Of a stretch of DNA of 64,000 nucleotides, positions 1-8,818 are shown piece after piece; the first letter of the stretch is position 1, and every line of letters begins with the position of its first letter. The notes beneath the pieces were generated by a model. That model worked only from the letters and a program-made list of their open reading frames with translations, did not search any database and was not told the origin of the DNA. The DNA comes from Pseudomonas corrugata. GTDB taxonomy: Bacteria > Pseudomonadota > Gammaproteobacteria > Pseudomonadales > Pseudomonadaceae. The translations under genes and the position numbers were made by a program. The DNA is taken from assembly GCF_001269905.1 (NCBI RefSeq), contig NZ_LHVK01000014.1, positions 397 through 64,396 of the forward strand, read 5' to 3'.

Positions 1-2400
1 GCGGTGTAGGTGATCTGGCCGCCTTCGGTGATGGTTTCGCTGGCGCTCAGGGTCAGGCCAGTGCTGTCCACCGAGTCCGTGATCGTGGTGACGGCAGGCG
101 TAGTGTCCGGAACCAGGTTCTCGAAGTTACCGCCCGTTGCACCGGTGATGGTGGTGCTGACGGTGCTGCCATTGTTGTAGACGTCATTGGCAGGCGTATT
201 CACCGCAACGGTGCCGGTAGTTTCGCCGGCGGCGATGGTAATCACCGAGCCGTTGCTCAAAGTCACGGTCACCGGGGTCTGCGCGGCGTTGGTCAGGGTT
301 GCGGTATAGGTGATCTGACCACCTTCGGTGATGGTTTCGCTGGCGCTCAGGGTCAGGCCAGTGCTGTCCACCGAGTCGGTGATCGTGGTGACGGCAGGGG
401 TAGTGTCCGGGACCAGGTTCTCGAAGTTACCGCCGGTTGCGCCGGTAATGGTGGTGCTGACGGTGCTGCCATTGTTGTAGACGTCATTGGCAGGCGTATT
501 CACCGCAACGGTGCCGGTAGTTTCGCCGGCGGCGATGTTGATCACCGAGCCGTTGCTCAAGGTGACGGTCACTGGCGTTTGCGCCGCGTTGGTCAGCGTC
601 GCGGTGTAGGTGATCTGGCCGCCTTCAGTAATGGTCTCGCTGGCGCTCAGGGTCAGGCCAGTGTTATCCACCGAATCAGTGATCGTGGTGACGGCAGGTG
701 TGGTGTCTGGCACCAGGTTTTCGAAGTTGCCGCCAGTGGCGCCAGTGATGGTGGTGCTGACGGTGCTGCCATTGTTGTAGACGTCATTCGCAGGCGTATT
801 GACCGCGACGGTGCCGGTGGTTTCGCCAGCGGCGATGGTGATGACCGAGCCGTTGCTCAACGTCACGGTGACCGGGGTTTGGGCTGGGTTACTCAGGGTG
901 GCGGTGTAAACAATCGAACCGCCTTCAGTGATGGTCTCGCTGGCGCTCAAGGTCAGGCCAGTGTCGTCCACCGAATCAGTGATCGTGGTGACCGCAGGCG
1001 TAGTGTCCGGAACCAGGTTTTCGAAGTTGCCGCCAGTTGCGCCGGTGATGGTGGTGCTGACGGTGCTGCCGTTGTTATAGACGTCGTTGGCTAGCGTCTC
1101 GACATTCACGCTGCCGGTGGTTTCGCCCGCAGCGATGGTGATGACCGAGCCGTTGCTCAAGGTGACGGTGACTGGCGTCTGCGCTGCATTGGTCAGCGTA
1201 GCGGTGTAAACAATCGAACCACCTTCGGTGATGCCTTCGCTGGCGCTCAGAGTCAAACCAGTGGTGTCCACCGAATCGGTAATGGTGGTAACCGCAGGCG
1301 TGGTGCTCGGCACCAGGTTCTCGAAGTTGCCACCGGTTGCGCCGGTGATGGTGGTGCTGACGGTGCTGCCATTGTTGTAGACGTCGTTGGCTAGTGTCTC
1401 GACATTCACGCTGCCGGTGGTTTCGCCCGCAGCGATGGTGATGACCGAACCGTTGCTCAAGGTCACGGTGACTGGCGTCTGCGCTGCGTTGGTCAGGGTC
1501 GCGGTGTAAACAATCGAACCACCTTCAGTGATGCTCTCGCTGGCGCTCAAGGTCAGGCCAGTGCTGTCCACCGAGTCGGTAATGGTAGTGACGGCAGGCG
1601 TGGTGCTCGGCACCAGGTTCTCGAAGTTGCCACCGGTTGCGCCTGTGATCGTGGTGCTGACGGTGCCGCCATTGTTGTAGACGTCGTTGGCTGGCGTCTC
1701 GACATTGACGGTACCCGTAGTTTGACCGGCAGCGATGGTGATAACCGAGCCATTGCTCAAGGTTACAGTGACTGGGGTCTGGGCCGGATTGGTCAGCGTG
1801 GCGGTATAGGTGATCTGGCCGCCTTCAGTGATGTTGTTGGTGGCGCTCAGGGTCAGGCCAGTGGTGTCTACCGAATCAGTGATCGTGGTGACCGCAGGCG
1901 CGTTGCTCGGCACCAGGTTTTCGAAGTTGCCACCGGTCGCACCGGTAATGGTGGTGCTGACGGTGCTGCCGTTGTTGTAAACGTCGTTGGTCGGAGTGTC
2001 GACGGCAACGGTGCCGGTGGTCTGGCCCGCAGCAATGGTAATGACCGAGCCATTGCTCAAGGTCACGGTCACTGGGGTCTGTGCCGGGTTGGTCAATGTT
2101 GCGGTGTAGGTGATCTGCCCCCCTTCGGTCACCGTCTCGCCTGCGCTCAGGGTGACATTGGTGGTGTCGATGGTGTCGGTGATTTGGGTCACGGCTGGCG
2201 TGGTGGGCAGAGTCACGGCGATGCCGCTGCCACCGGTGGTGCCGGTCACGGTCACGCTGATCTGGCTTGGATCGTTGTAGACGGTGTCGTTCGGTGCCAG
2301 TGGGACGTTGACGCTGCCGGTGGTTTGTCCGGCGGAAATCACGATCACCGAGCCATTGGACAGTGTCACCGTCAGGTCGGTCAGGGGCGCCTGGGTCACG
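1..2400 (-). repeat. Tandem 300-bp repeats inside lapA (eight periods)
   Basis: Eight consecutive units of exactly 300 bp (boundaries near 1, 301, 601, 901, 1201, 1501, 1801, 2101) encode 100-residue Ig-like domains with ITDSVDSTGLTLSASE, VTVTLSNGSVITIAAGET and ITGATGGNFENLVPDTTPAV segments. Neighbouring units from 1 to about 2000 are nearly identical at the DNA level. The promoter-proximal unit (2101-2400) is the most diverged. No indels break the period. Confidence 0.95.
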
Positions 2401-2993
2401 GTCGCGGTATAGACCAGCACGCCGCCGGCCTCGGTCAGGGTCGGGGTGGCGCTCAGGGTCAACGTCGAATTGAGCAGGGTGTTGGCCGTGGTATTGGCGT
2501 TGGTATTGGTGGCCAGGCCAGTGATGTTGTTGTCATTAGCTGTGGCCGCGCCCAAGCCTTCAGTCGGGAAGCCGATAGTCGGGTCGACGCTGCCGGCTGT
2601 GGCATCCAACACTACAACGCTGTGGCCGCCACCGGCGGCACCACCAGTAGTCGCTTCGCCGGCTCCGGCGGCGGTGGCCTCCAGGGCGGTAGTCGGGTCG
2701 ACACCGGCGGCGATGGCCTGCTGCAGTTCTTCTACCGATGGCGCGGCTTGGGCAGTGGCCTGCGCGAGGTCAGTGGAAGAGTCCGGGGCGTTGGCGCTCC
2801 ACTGGGTGTCTCGGCCCAGGTCGAGGGTGCGGCCATCGGCCAGCTCCAAGGTGACGGCTCCGGCAGGGCCGGTGTCCAACTGATCGCCCGTAAACAGACG
2901 ATCGCCTTCAATGAGTACACGCCGGATACCCTCCGGGGATACGGCGAAAACCTGACCGACAATGCTTTTGACGACGGCAATAACGCTGCTCAT
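1..2993 (-). CDS. lapA: LapA giant biofilm adhesin, N-terminal part (runs off left edge)
   Basis: Large repetitive type I-secreted adhesin that holds cells in biofilms. About 997 residues are visible from an ATG at 2991-2993, preceded by GGAG. The N-terminus (MSSVIAVVKSIVGQV) and the following GDRLFTGDQL and LELADGRTLDLGRD stretches match the LapA retention module. A TAAG motif at residues 107-110 is the expected site for the periplasmic protease LapG. After an Asn/Thr-rich linker, Ig-like 100-residue units repeat in exact 300-bp periods to the window edge. The C-terminal RTX/secretion signal lies outside. The divergent lapEBC exporter supports the assignment. lapD and lapG are not in the window. 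Very confident on family; total length unknown. Confidence 0.95.
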   Translation of the reverse strand, partial: MSSVIAVVKSIVGQVFAVSPEGIRRVLIEGDRLFTGDQLDTGPAGAVTLELADGRTLDLGRDTQWSANAPDSSTDLAQATAQAAPSVEELQQAIAAGVDPTTALEATAAGAGEATTGGAAGGGHSVVVLDATAGSVDPTIGFPTEGLGAATANDNNITGLATNTNANTTANTLLNSTLTLSATPTLTEAGGVLVYTATVTQAPLTDLTVTLSNGSVIVISAGQTTGSVNVPLAPNDTVYNDPSQISVTVTGTTGGSGIAVTLPTTPAVTQITDTIDTTNVTLSAGETVTEGGQITYTATLTNPAQTPVTVTLSNGSVITIAAGQTTGTVAVDTPTNDVYNNGSTVSTTITGATGGNFENLVPSNAPAVTTITDSVDTTGLTLSATNNITEGGQITYTATLTNPAQTPVTVTLSNGSVITIAAGQTTGTVNVETPANDVYNNGGTVSTTITGATGGNFENLVPSTTPAVTTITDSVDSTGLTLSASESITEGGSIVYTATLTNAAQTPVTVTLSNGSVITIAAGETTGSVNVETLANDVYNNGSTVSTTITGATGGNFENLVPSTTPAVTTITDSVDTTGLTLSASEGITEGGSIVYTATLTNAAQTPVTVTLSNGSVITIAAGETTGSVNVETLANDVYNNGSTVSTTITGATGGNFENLVPDTTPAVTTITDSVDDTGLTLSASETITEGGSIVYTATLSNPAQTPVTVTLSNGSVITIAAGETTGTVAVNTPANDVYNNGSTVSTTITGATGGNFENLVPDTTPAVTTITDSVDNTGLTLSASETITEGGQITYTATLTNAAQTPVTVTLSNGSVINIAAGETTGTVAVNTPANDVYNNGSTVSTTITGATGGNFENLVPDTTPAVTTITDSVDSTGLTLSASETITEGGQITYTATLTNAAQTPVTVTLSNGSVITIAAGETTGTVAVNTPANDVYNNGSTVSTTITGATGGNFENLVPDTTPAVTTITDSVDSTGLTLSASETITEGGQITYT
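2664..2675 (-). other. Predicted LapG protease cleavage site (TAAG) in LapA
   Basis: The codons for Thr-Ala-Ala-Gly at residues 107-110 lie in the context PTTALEATAAGAGEATTGG. In LapA-type adhesins LapG cuts within the Ala-Ala pair to release the adhesin when c-di-GMP falls. Position and sequence agree with the known P. fluorescens site, as I recall it. Confidence 0.85.
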
Positions 2994-3107
2994 TGAAGAC
3001 TCTCCGGATGCCACGTTCAGTTAACTTCCATGGGCCCGCAAGCTACGGATAGCGGCGGTCTGGACGTTTTGGCTTTACTTAGTAGGGTTGTTTTGACGCT
3101 GTAAAAT

Positions 3108-3160
3108 GTCAATATTTTGGCTATGATTTCCATAATTTTTGTTTTCGCCAAACTATTGAC
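3108..3160. promoter_or_regulatory. Two inverted FleQ-like boxes between lapA and lapE
   Basis: GTCAATATTTTGGC (3108-3121, plus) and GTCAATAGTTTGGC (3147-3160, minus) are near-identical 14-mers in inverted orientation, 25 bp apart, in the AT-rich part of the 2994-3352 intergenic region. Each matches about 11 of 14 positions of the FleQ box GTCaNTAAAtTGAC as I remember it. FleQ is known to control lap genes in response to c-di-GMP, so a shared operator for lapA and lapEBC is plausible. No convincing -35/-10 pair was found. The rest of the intergenic region holds nothing else I recognise. Confidence 0.5.
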
Positions 3161-3352
3161 CTTATCCCGGGCATCCTAAACAATTGTATCGGTCATGTCA
3201 CATTGATATTTAAGCGGCGACCTGTTCTTCCGGTGCAAGTTTCAGTACCTGTTTCGAACTTTCCGACATACGGTCATTCCGGTTGCCATCATCCGATGCA
3301 GCGCCTCGTTTCGCTGTGATCCAAGACACGCGTTTCAGGAAGAAAAAACACC

Positions 3353-4702
3353 ATGCGTTCGCAATTGTTCATGGCTTTACCCTTTGCTCTTGCCGCCAGC
3401 TTCGTACAAGCACAAACCTTGCCGCAGGCTATGCAACAGGCGCTGGACGTACACCCTGAAATCCAGGCCGGAGTGAACAGTCGCCTGGCGGCGGACTATC
3501 AACTCAAGGCGGCGAAGGGCGGTTATCTGCCTCGGGTCGACCTCGCAGCCGGGTACGGTCGCGAAGGCACCGACAGCGTCACCACCCGCTCGGGCAACAA
3601 CAATCATTGGGAAACCCTGAATCGAAGCGAGTCGAGCCTGCGTGTGACGCAAATGGTTTTTGACGGTTTTGCGACGTCCAGTGAAGTGGGGCGTCAACAA
3701 GCCACCGTTAATGCCCGGGCCTATTCGCTGCTCGATACCTCCGAGCGCACCGGCCTGACCGTGGCCCAGGTTTATCTGGATGTGCTGACCCGGCGCGAGT
3801 TCGTGCGCCTGGCCGAGGAGAACCTCAAGAGCCACGAGCGCATCTTCGATCAGATCAAGTTGCGCACCGAGCGCGGCGTGGGCAACCGTGCCGACCATGA
3901 CCAGGCCGAAGCACGCGTGGCACAGGCCCGCAACAACCTGATCACCGAGCAGACCAATCTGGCCGACGCCGAAACCAACTACCTCAGTGCCGTGGGCCAG
4001 TTGCCCGACCAGTTGGAGCGCCCCGCCGATTTTATGGCGCTGCTGCCGGCCAACCTGACGGAAGCTCGCGCGCAGATGCTGGAAAACAGCCCCGTACTGC
4101 GTTCGGCTGAAGCGGACATCGTTGCCACCGAGAAACAGTACGAAGCTGCCAAGTCGAGCTTCTATCCTCGCTTTGACGCCGAACTGGGTCGCACCGCCGA
4201 TAACGACCTGGATGGCCAGAACGGTCACAACAATGAATGGCAGGCCATGCTGCGCATGCGTTTCAACCTGTATGCCGGCGGCAGCAACAAGGCGGATCTG
4301 GAATCCAAGTCCTACCTGTCCAATCAGGCCCTGGACATCCGTAACAACGCCTTGCGCCAATTGACTGAAGAACTGGGCCTGGCCTGGAACGCCCTCAACA
4401 ACGCCAATGCCCAGGTGCCGATTGCCCAGCAATATGTGGACCGCAGCGCCAGCGTGCGCAATGCTTACCAGAAGCAGTTCAGTCTTGGCGAGCGGACCCT
4501 GCTCGACTTGCTCGACAGCGAAAACGAGCTGTTCAGCGCCTCCCGGCGGTTGGCGGAAATCAAGAATGTGCAGTTGTTCACCCAGTACCGGATCAAGGCA
4601 ACCATGGGCGAATTGCTCAAAAGTCAGGGGGTCGTCGCGCCGTTGGCATCCGTTGTGCAGAACGACGTGAAGCCCAGGGTCCAGTTACCTGGGATGAATT
4701 GA
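3353..4702 (+). CDS. lapE: LapE, TolC-family outer membrane channel of the LapA exporter
   Basis: Outer-membrane duct of the LapA type I secretion system. The 449-residue protein begins with a clear signal peptide (cut after about A20, FVQA|QTLP) and shows two homologous outer-membrane-efflux-protein halves rich in long helices, with TolC-type signatures such as QMVFDGFATSSEVGRQQ and MRFNLYAGGSNKADLESKS. The start ATG is preceded by AGGAAG at 3337-3342. It is the first gene of lapE-lapB-lapC, divergent from lapA. Length is normal for the family. The gene could be called tolC-like, but its position makes LapE the best reading. Confidence 0.92.
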   Translation: MRSQLFMALPFALAASFVQAQTLPQAMQQALDVHPEIQAGVNSRLAADYQLKAAKGGYLPRVDLAAGYGREGTDSVTTRSGNNNHWETLNRSESSLRVTQMVFDGFATSSEVGRQQATVNARAYSLLDTSERTGLTVAQVYLDVLTRREFVRLAEENLKSHERIFDQIKLRTERGVGNRADHDQAEARVAQARNNLITEQTNLADAETNYLSAVGQLPDQLERPADFMALLPANLTEARAQMLENSPVLRSAEADIVATEKQYEAAKSSFYPRFDAELGRTADNDLDGQNGHNNEWQAMLRMRFNLYAGGSNKADLESKSYLSNQALDIRNNALRQLTEELGLAWNALNNANAQVPIAQQYVDRSASVRNAYQKQFSLGERTLLDLLDSENELFSASRRLAEIKNVQLFTQYRIKATMGELLKSQGVVAPLASVVQNDVKPRVQLPGMN

Positions 4703-4739
4703 ATCATCCATCCAGTTTGTTCAGTAAAGAGTGCAGAGC

Positions 4740-6896
4740 GTGGAATCAGAAGTCAGTCGAGTCGAACTAGTCCATGACCCGCGTACGCTGCACGATGACC
4801 CCTTGCTGGACGGGTTGCTGGCGCTCTGCATGCTGCATCAGAAACCGGCCAGCGCGGCGATGCTCACCACCGGTCTGCCGCTGCCCAAGCAGCGGTTGAG
4901 CGTCGAATTATTGTCGCGCGCGGCGGCCCGGGCCGGTCTACAGGGCCGGGTGCTGCAACGTCGGCTCGAGCAGATCCCGACCATTGCCATGCCGGCCCTG
5001 TTGTTGCTCAAGGAAGGTCGCAGTGCGGTGTTGCTGGGCTGGGTCGGCGACGACCAGGCGCGGCTGCTGCTCAGTGAGAGCGACGGCGGAGAAGTGACGG
5101 TCAGCCGCGAGCTACTGGCTGACGACTACAGTGGCAAGGTCTTCTTTGCCCAGCCCCAGCACAAATTCGATGTGAACCACGGCACGCTCATTCCCCGGGC
5201 GCGCTCGTGGTTTCGCGACACTCTCAAGCGTTCTCGTTGGCTGTACGCCGATGCGATCGCTGCCAGCCTGCTGATCAACATCATCGCCATGGCGGCACCG
5301 CTGTTCGTGATGAACGTCTACGACCGAGTTGTGCCGAACCAGGCCGAGTCGACTCTGTGGGTATTGGCCATCGGCATCACCGGCGCCTATCTGTTCGACC
5401 TGATCCTGAAGATGCTGCGCAGCCTGTGCCTGGACCTGGCAGGCAAGAAGACCGACCTGATCATTTCCGCCACGCTGTTCGAGCGTATCGTCGGCATGGC
5501 GATGAAGTACCGTCCTGCGCGGGTCGGCAGCTTTGCCCAGAACATCCATGAGTTCCAGAGCCTGCGAGACTTCCTCGCCTCGCTGACCCTTACCAGCCTG
5601 ATCGACCTGCCGTTCACGCTATTGATCTTCATGGTCATCGCGATCATTGGCGGACATCTGGTGTGGATTCCGGTGCTGGCGTTCCCGATTGCCCTGTTGA
5701 TCGGCTATGCATTGCAAAAGCCTCTGGTGGCGACCATGGAGCGGACCATGGCCTTGGGCGCTGAGCGCCAGTCCAGCCTTATCGAGACTCTCGCCGGCCT
5801 GGATGCGGTAAAGGTCAACAACGCCGAGAGCGAGCGCCAATACCAGTGGGAGCAGACTATCGGCACCCTCAGCCGTCTCGAGCTGCGGGTAAAAATGCTG
5901 TCCGGGCTGGCGATGAACATCACGTTGCTGATCCAGCAGCTGGCTGGCGTGATCATGATCGTCTTCGGTGTCTACCTGATCATCGCCGGTAACCTGAGCA
6001 TGGGTGGGCTGGTTGCCTGCTACATGCTCAGTGGCCGCGCCCTCAGCCCGCTGGCATCGCTGTCGGGCCTGCTGACCCGCTACCAGCAGGCGCGGGTGAC
6101 CATGACCTCCGTCGACCAGATGATGGAGCTACCTCAGGAGCGCAATTTCGAAGAGCGTCCGCTGAGTCGCAAGGTCCTGCAGGGTGCCATTGAATGCCGG
6201 CAGTTGAATTTCACTTATCCGAACCAGCAGAACGCCGCGCTGAAGAACATCAACCTGGTCATCAAGCCCGGTGAAAAAATCGGCATCATCGGCCGCAGCG
6301 GCTCGGGCAAGAGCTCCCTGGCGAAGCTGCTGGTGGGTCTCTACCAGCCGGACGATGGCGCCTTGCTGGTGGACGGCGTGGACATTCGTCAGATCGATGT
6401 CAGCGAGTTGCGCTACAACATCGGCTACGTCCCCCAGGATATCCAGTTGCTGGCCGGCACCCTGCGGGACAACCTGACCTCAGGTGCCCGCTATGTCGAA
6501 GACGAGTTGGTACTCCAGGCCGCCGAACTGGCGGGCGTGCATGAGTTTGCGCGCCTGCATCCCCAGGGCTATGAGTTGCAGGTCGGCGAGCGCGGACAGA
6601 ACCTGTCCGGTGGTCAGCGCCAGAACGTTGCCCTGGCCCGCGCGCTGTTGCTCAACCCACCGATCCTGCTGCTCGACGAACCCACCAGCGCTATGGATAA
6701 CACCGGTGAGGAACGCCTCAAGCAACGTCTGGCCGCCGTGGTGGAGAACAAGACGGTGCTGCTGGTGACGCACCGGGCATCTCTGCTGTCGCTGGTGGAT
6801 CGCCTGCTGGTGATCGATCGTGGGCAGATCCTCGCCGACGGCCCGAAAGCTGCCGTGATGGAAGCGTTGAAGAAGGGGCAGATCAGTGTTGCTTAA
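4740..6896 (+). CDS. lapB: LapB, type I secretion ABC transporter/ATPase
   Basis: Inner-membrane ABC exporter that energises LapA secretion. Order: an N-terminal C39-peptidase-like domain (residues about 10-140) without an evident catalytic Cys, six-helix ABC membrane domain (about 150-440), then the ATPase with Walker A GRSGSGKSS (about 518), LSGGQRQ (about 622) and Walker B LLLDEPTSAMD (D646). I chose the GTG at 4740, giving 718 residues starting V/MESEVSRVELVHDP, because AAGAG at 4727-4731 is correctly spaced and the family start reads MESEVSR. A GTG nine bases earlier (4731) is in frame. It overlaps lapC by 11 bases, indicating translational coupling. Confidence 0.93.
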   Translation: MESEVSRVELVHDPRTLHDDPLLDGLLALCMLHQKPASAAMLTTGLPLPKQRLSVELLSRAAARAGLQGRVLQRRLEQIPTIAMPALLLLKEGRSAVLLGWVGDDQARLLLSESDGGEVTVSRELLADDYSGKVFFAQPQHKFDVNHGTLIPRARSWFRDTLKRSRWLYADAIAASLLINIIAMAAPLFVMNVYDRVVPNQAESTLWVLAIGITGAYLFDLILKMLRSLCLDLAGKKTDLIISATLFERIVGMAMKYRPARVGSFAQNIHEFQSLRDFLASLTLTSLIDLPFTLLIFMVIAIIGGHLVWIPVLAFPIALLIGYALQKPLVATMERTMALGAERQSSLIETLAGLDAVKVNNAESERQYQWEQTIGTLSRLELRVKMLSGLAMNITLLIQQLAGVIMIVFGVYLIIAGNLSMGGLVACYMLSGRALSPLASLSGLLTRYQQARVTMTSVDQMMELPQERNFEERPLSRKVLQGAIECRQLNFTYPNQQNAALKNINLVIKPGEKIGIIGRSGSGKSSLAKLLVGLYQPDDGALLVDGVDIRQIDVSELRYNIGYVPQDIQLLAGTLRDNLTSGARYVEDELVLQAAELAGVHEFARLHPQGYELQVGERGQNLSGGQRQNVALARALLLNPPILLLDEPTSAMDNTGEERLKQRLAAVVENKTVLLVTHRASLLSLVDRLLVIDRGQILADGPKAAVMEALKKGQISVA

Positions 6897-8253
6897 GTCG
6901 GGTTTCAAGGATTCCGTGGGCCGCTATTTCAAAGGCTCTGCTTCGCTTGGTGGGCAACCCCTGCCGGAGGTCAACAAGGCTCTGATCGAAGATGCTCCAC
7001 GAGTGGTGCGCCTGACGATCTGGAGCATTATCGCGTTCTTCGTGTTTCTGGTGCTGTGGGCCAACTTCGCCGTGGTCGACGAGGTGACCAAGGGCGATGG
7101 CAAGGCGATTCCGTCGTCCAAGATCCAGAAGATCCAGAACCTGGAAGGCGGCATCGTCGCCGAACTGTTCGTCAAGGAAGGGCAGATAGTCGAGGCCGGT
7201 GCGCCTTTGATTCGTCTGGACGACACGCGGTTTGCCTCGAATGTGGGTGAAACCGAGGCGGATCGTCTGTCCATGCTGTTGCGCGTCGAACGATTGAGTG
7301 CCGAGGTCGACGACCGGCCGCTGAACTTCCCGGCGGACGTACTCAAGGCGGTGCCGCGTCAGGCCGCCAGCGAAGAGTCGCTGTATATCAGCCGTCGCCA
7401 GCAGCTGCACGATGAAATTGGCGGGTTGCAGGAGCAGTTGGTGCAGCGTCAGCAGGAGCTGCGTGAATTCATTTCCAAGCAGGCGCAGTACCGCTCCGGC
7501 CTGGCGCTGCAACGTCAGGAAATCAACATGTCCGAGCCGCTGGTGGCCCAGGGTGCGGTATCACCGGTGGAAGTGCTACGGCTCAAGCGCGCTGAAGTCG
7601 AGACCCGCGGGCAACTGGATGCCACGACCCTGGCGATTCCTCGTGCCGAGTCGGCGATCAAGGAAGTGCAACGCAAGATCGATGAGACCCGCGGCAAATT
7701 CCGCAGCGAAGCGTTGACCCAGCTCAACGAGGCACGCACCGACCTGAACAAGGCCCAGGCGACCGGCAAGGCCCTGGAAGACCGTGTAAGCCGCACCCTG
7801 GTAACGTCGCCAGTGCGGGGTATCGTCAACAAAATGCTGGTGAACACCATCGGCGGAGTGATTCAGCCTGGCAGCGACCTGGCGGAGATCGTGCCGTTGG
7901 ACGACACCATTCTGGTAGAAGCGAAAATCCGTCCCCAGGACATCGCCTTCCTGCATCCTGGTCAGGACGCCACGGTGAAATTCACCGCGTACGACTACAC
8001 CATCTACGGTGGGCTGAAAGCCAAGCTGGAGCAGATCGGTGCCGACACCGTTACCGACGAAGACAAGAAAACCACCTACTACATCATCAAGCTGCGCACC
8101 GAGCGCAGCCACCTGGGCACCGATGACAAACCGCTGCTGATCATCCCGGGCATGGTGGCTTCGGTGGACATCATCACCGGCAAGAAAACCGTGCTCAGCT
8201 ACCTGCTCAAGCCCATCATCAAGGCCCGGGCCGAGGCGTTGCACGAGCGGTAG
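6886..8253 (+). CDS. lapC: LapC, HlyD-family membrane fusion protein
   Basis: Periplasmic adaptor joining LapB to LapE. It has 455 residues: a short cytoplasmic N-terminus, one membrane helix (about residues 40-60, LTIWSIIAFFVFLVLWANF), a biotin/lipoyl-like half-motif (IQNLEGGIVAELFVKEGQ), a long coiled-coil region (about 150-290), a second lipoyl half (TLVTSPVRGIVNKMLVNT) and the C-terminal beta-barrel. The start is GTG at 6886, inside the end of lapB, with AGAAGGGG at 6871-6878 as ribosome site. It closes the lapEBC operon. A palindromic repeat just downstream (8277-8347) could terminate transcription. Confidence 0.92.
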   Translation: MLLKSGFKDSVGRYFKGSASLGGQPLPEVNKALIEDAPRVVRLTIWSIIAFFVFLVLWANFAVVDEVTKGDGKAIPSSKIQKIQNLEGGIVAELFVKEGQIVEAGAPLIRLDDTRFASNVGETEADRLSMLLRVERLSAEVDDRPLNFPADVLKAVPRQAASEESLYISRRQQLHDEIGGLQEQLVQRQQELREFISKQAQYRSGLALQRQEINMSEPLVAQGAVSPVEVLRLKRAEVETRGQLDATTLAIPRAESAIKEVQRKIDETRGKFRSEALTQLNEARTDLNKAQATGKALEDRVSRTLVTSPVRGIVNKMLVNTIGGVIQPGSDLAEIVPLDDTILVEAKIRPQDIAFLHPGQDATVKFTAYDYTIYGGLKAKLEQIGADTVTDEDKKTTYYIIKLRTERSHLGTDDKPLLIIPGMVASVDIITGKKTVLSYLLKPIIKARAEALHER

Positions 8254-8276
8254 AGACGAGCAATTGAGGCCGCCCC

Positions 8277-8347
8277 GAGCTCTGTGGCGAGGGGGGGCTG
8301 TGGCGCGGGGCGGTGCGACGGTTCGCTGAATTCCCTCGCCACAGGGA
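8277..8347. repeat. CTGTGGCGAGGGG-type palindromic repeat, short copy
   Basis: The left arm TCTGTGGCGAGGGGG and right arm CCCTCGCCACAGGG are inverted. They bracket a GGGGCGGTGCGACGGTTCGCTGAA core that recurs at 27064-27178 and 44316-44457. This is a second repeat family, distinct from the GTGGGAGCGAGCC REPs. It follows lapC. Confidence 0.8.
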
Positions 8348-8510
8348 TGCGATGAAAACTCCAAGCCATATCGTTATTCATTGACGGTATTTAAATTCTT
8401 ATACCGATAAAGTCATACCCCTGCGTACCTGCCGACCAATCGGCGCGCCGCACGACACGAACCCATACGGCCCTGCCGTGAGTTTTTGATCGAGGCGCGC
8501 CCATGAAGCC

Positions 8511-8591
8511 GCGCTGTGCTTGCTGGTGGAGAACCTGGTGTTCGACAACCTGGAGCGGGTGACGGTGAAGCGTCGGGGGATGCAGCGTTGA
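8511..8591 (+). pseudogene. Remnant: C-terminal tail of an ABC-permease-like gene
   Basis: A 26-codon open stretch ending in TGA reads ALCLLVENLVFDNLERVTVKR followed by RGMQR. That pattern (hydrophobic end of a last helix, then E-R-x-T-V-x-R-x-G-M) is typical of the C-terminus of SsuC/TauC-type ABC permeases. No upstream coding continuity or start with a ribosome site exists, so it looks like the surviving end of a deleted gene. The remainder of 8254-8818 holds repeats and nothing else I recognise. Confidence 0.4.
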
Positions 8592-8635
8592 TGGAAGGGC
8601 TGTCATGATGTTCAGGTCAGCGGTTGTCTGGGTGG

Positions 8636-8734
8636 ACGCCATCGCGAGCAGGCTCGCACACAGGGTCTGTTCTGGTTGTGACATTCGCGCCTGCGCCCAT
8701 TTCCTGTGGGAGCGAGCCTGCTCGCGATGGCGGA
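8636..8734. repeat. REP pair (GTGGGAGCGAGCC family)
   Basis: Inverted pair: CGCCATCGCGAGCAGGCTCG on the left and CCTGTGGGAGCGAGCCTGCT with CGCGATGGCGG on the right, about 40 bp apart. Confidence 0.85.
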
Positions 8735-8818
8735 CCTCAACTCACCCCAATTAGCCAGGTAAAGCCACTTTCTTTTCCTTTGGACTTGCGGCTCCCAAGC
8801 AAGCCTTCAGGACACGGA

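Noticed and set aside
1..2400. CRISPR-like tandem array
   Set aside because: The 300-bp units are coding, contiguous and have no short repeat/unique spacer alternation.
1722..2996. 424-residue plus-strand frame over the lapA start
   Set aside because: Low-complexity Gly/Asp/Arg sequence that mirrors the lapA repeats. The minus strand has the retention module and the LapG site.
8391..8684. 97-residue minus-strand frame after lapC
   Set aside because: It covers part of a REP pair and the permease remnant, has no ribosome site and no recognisable sequence.
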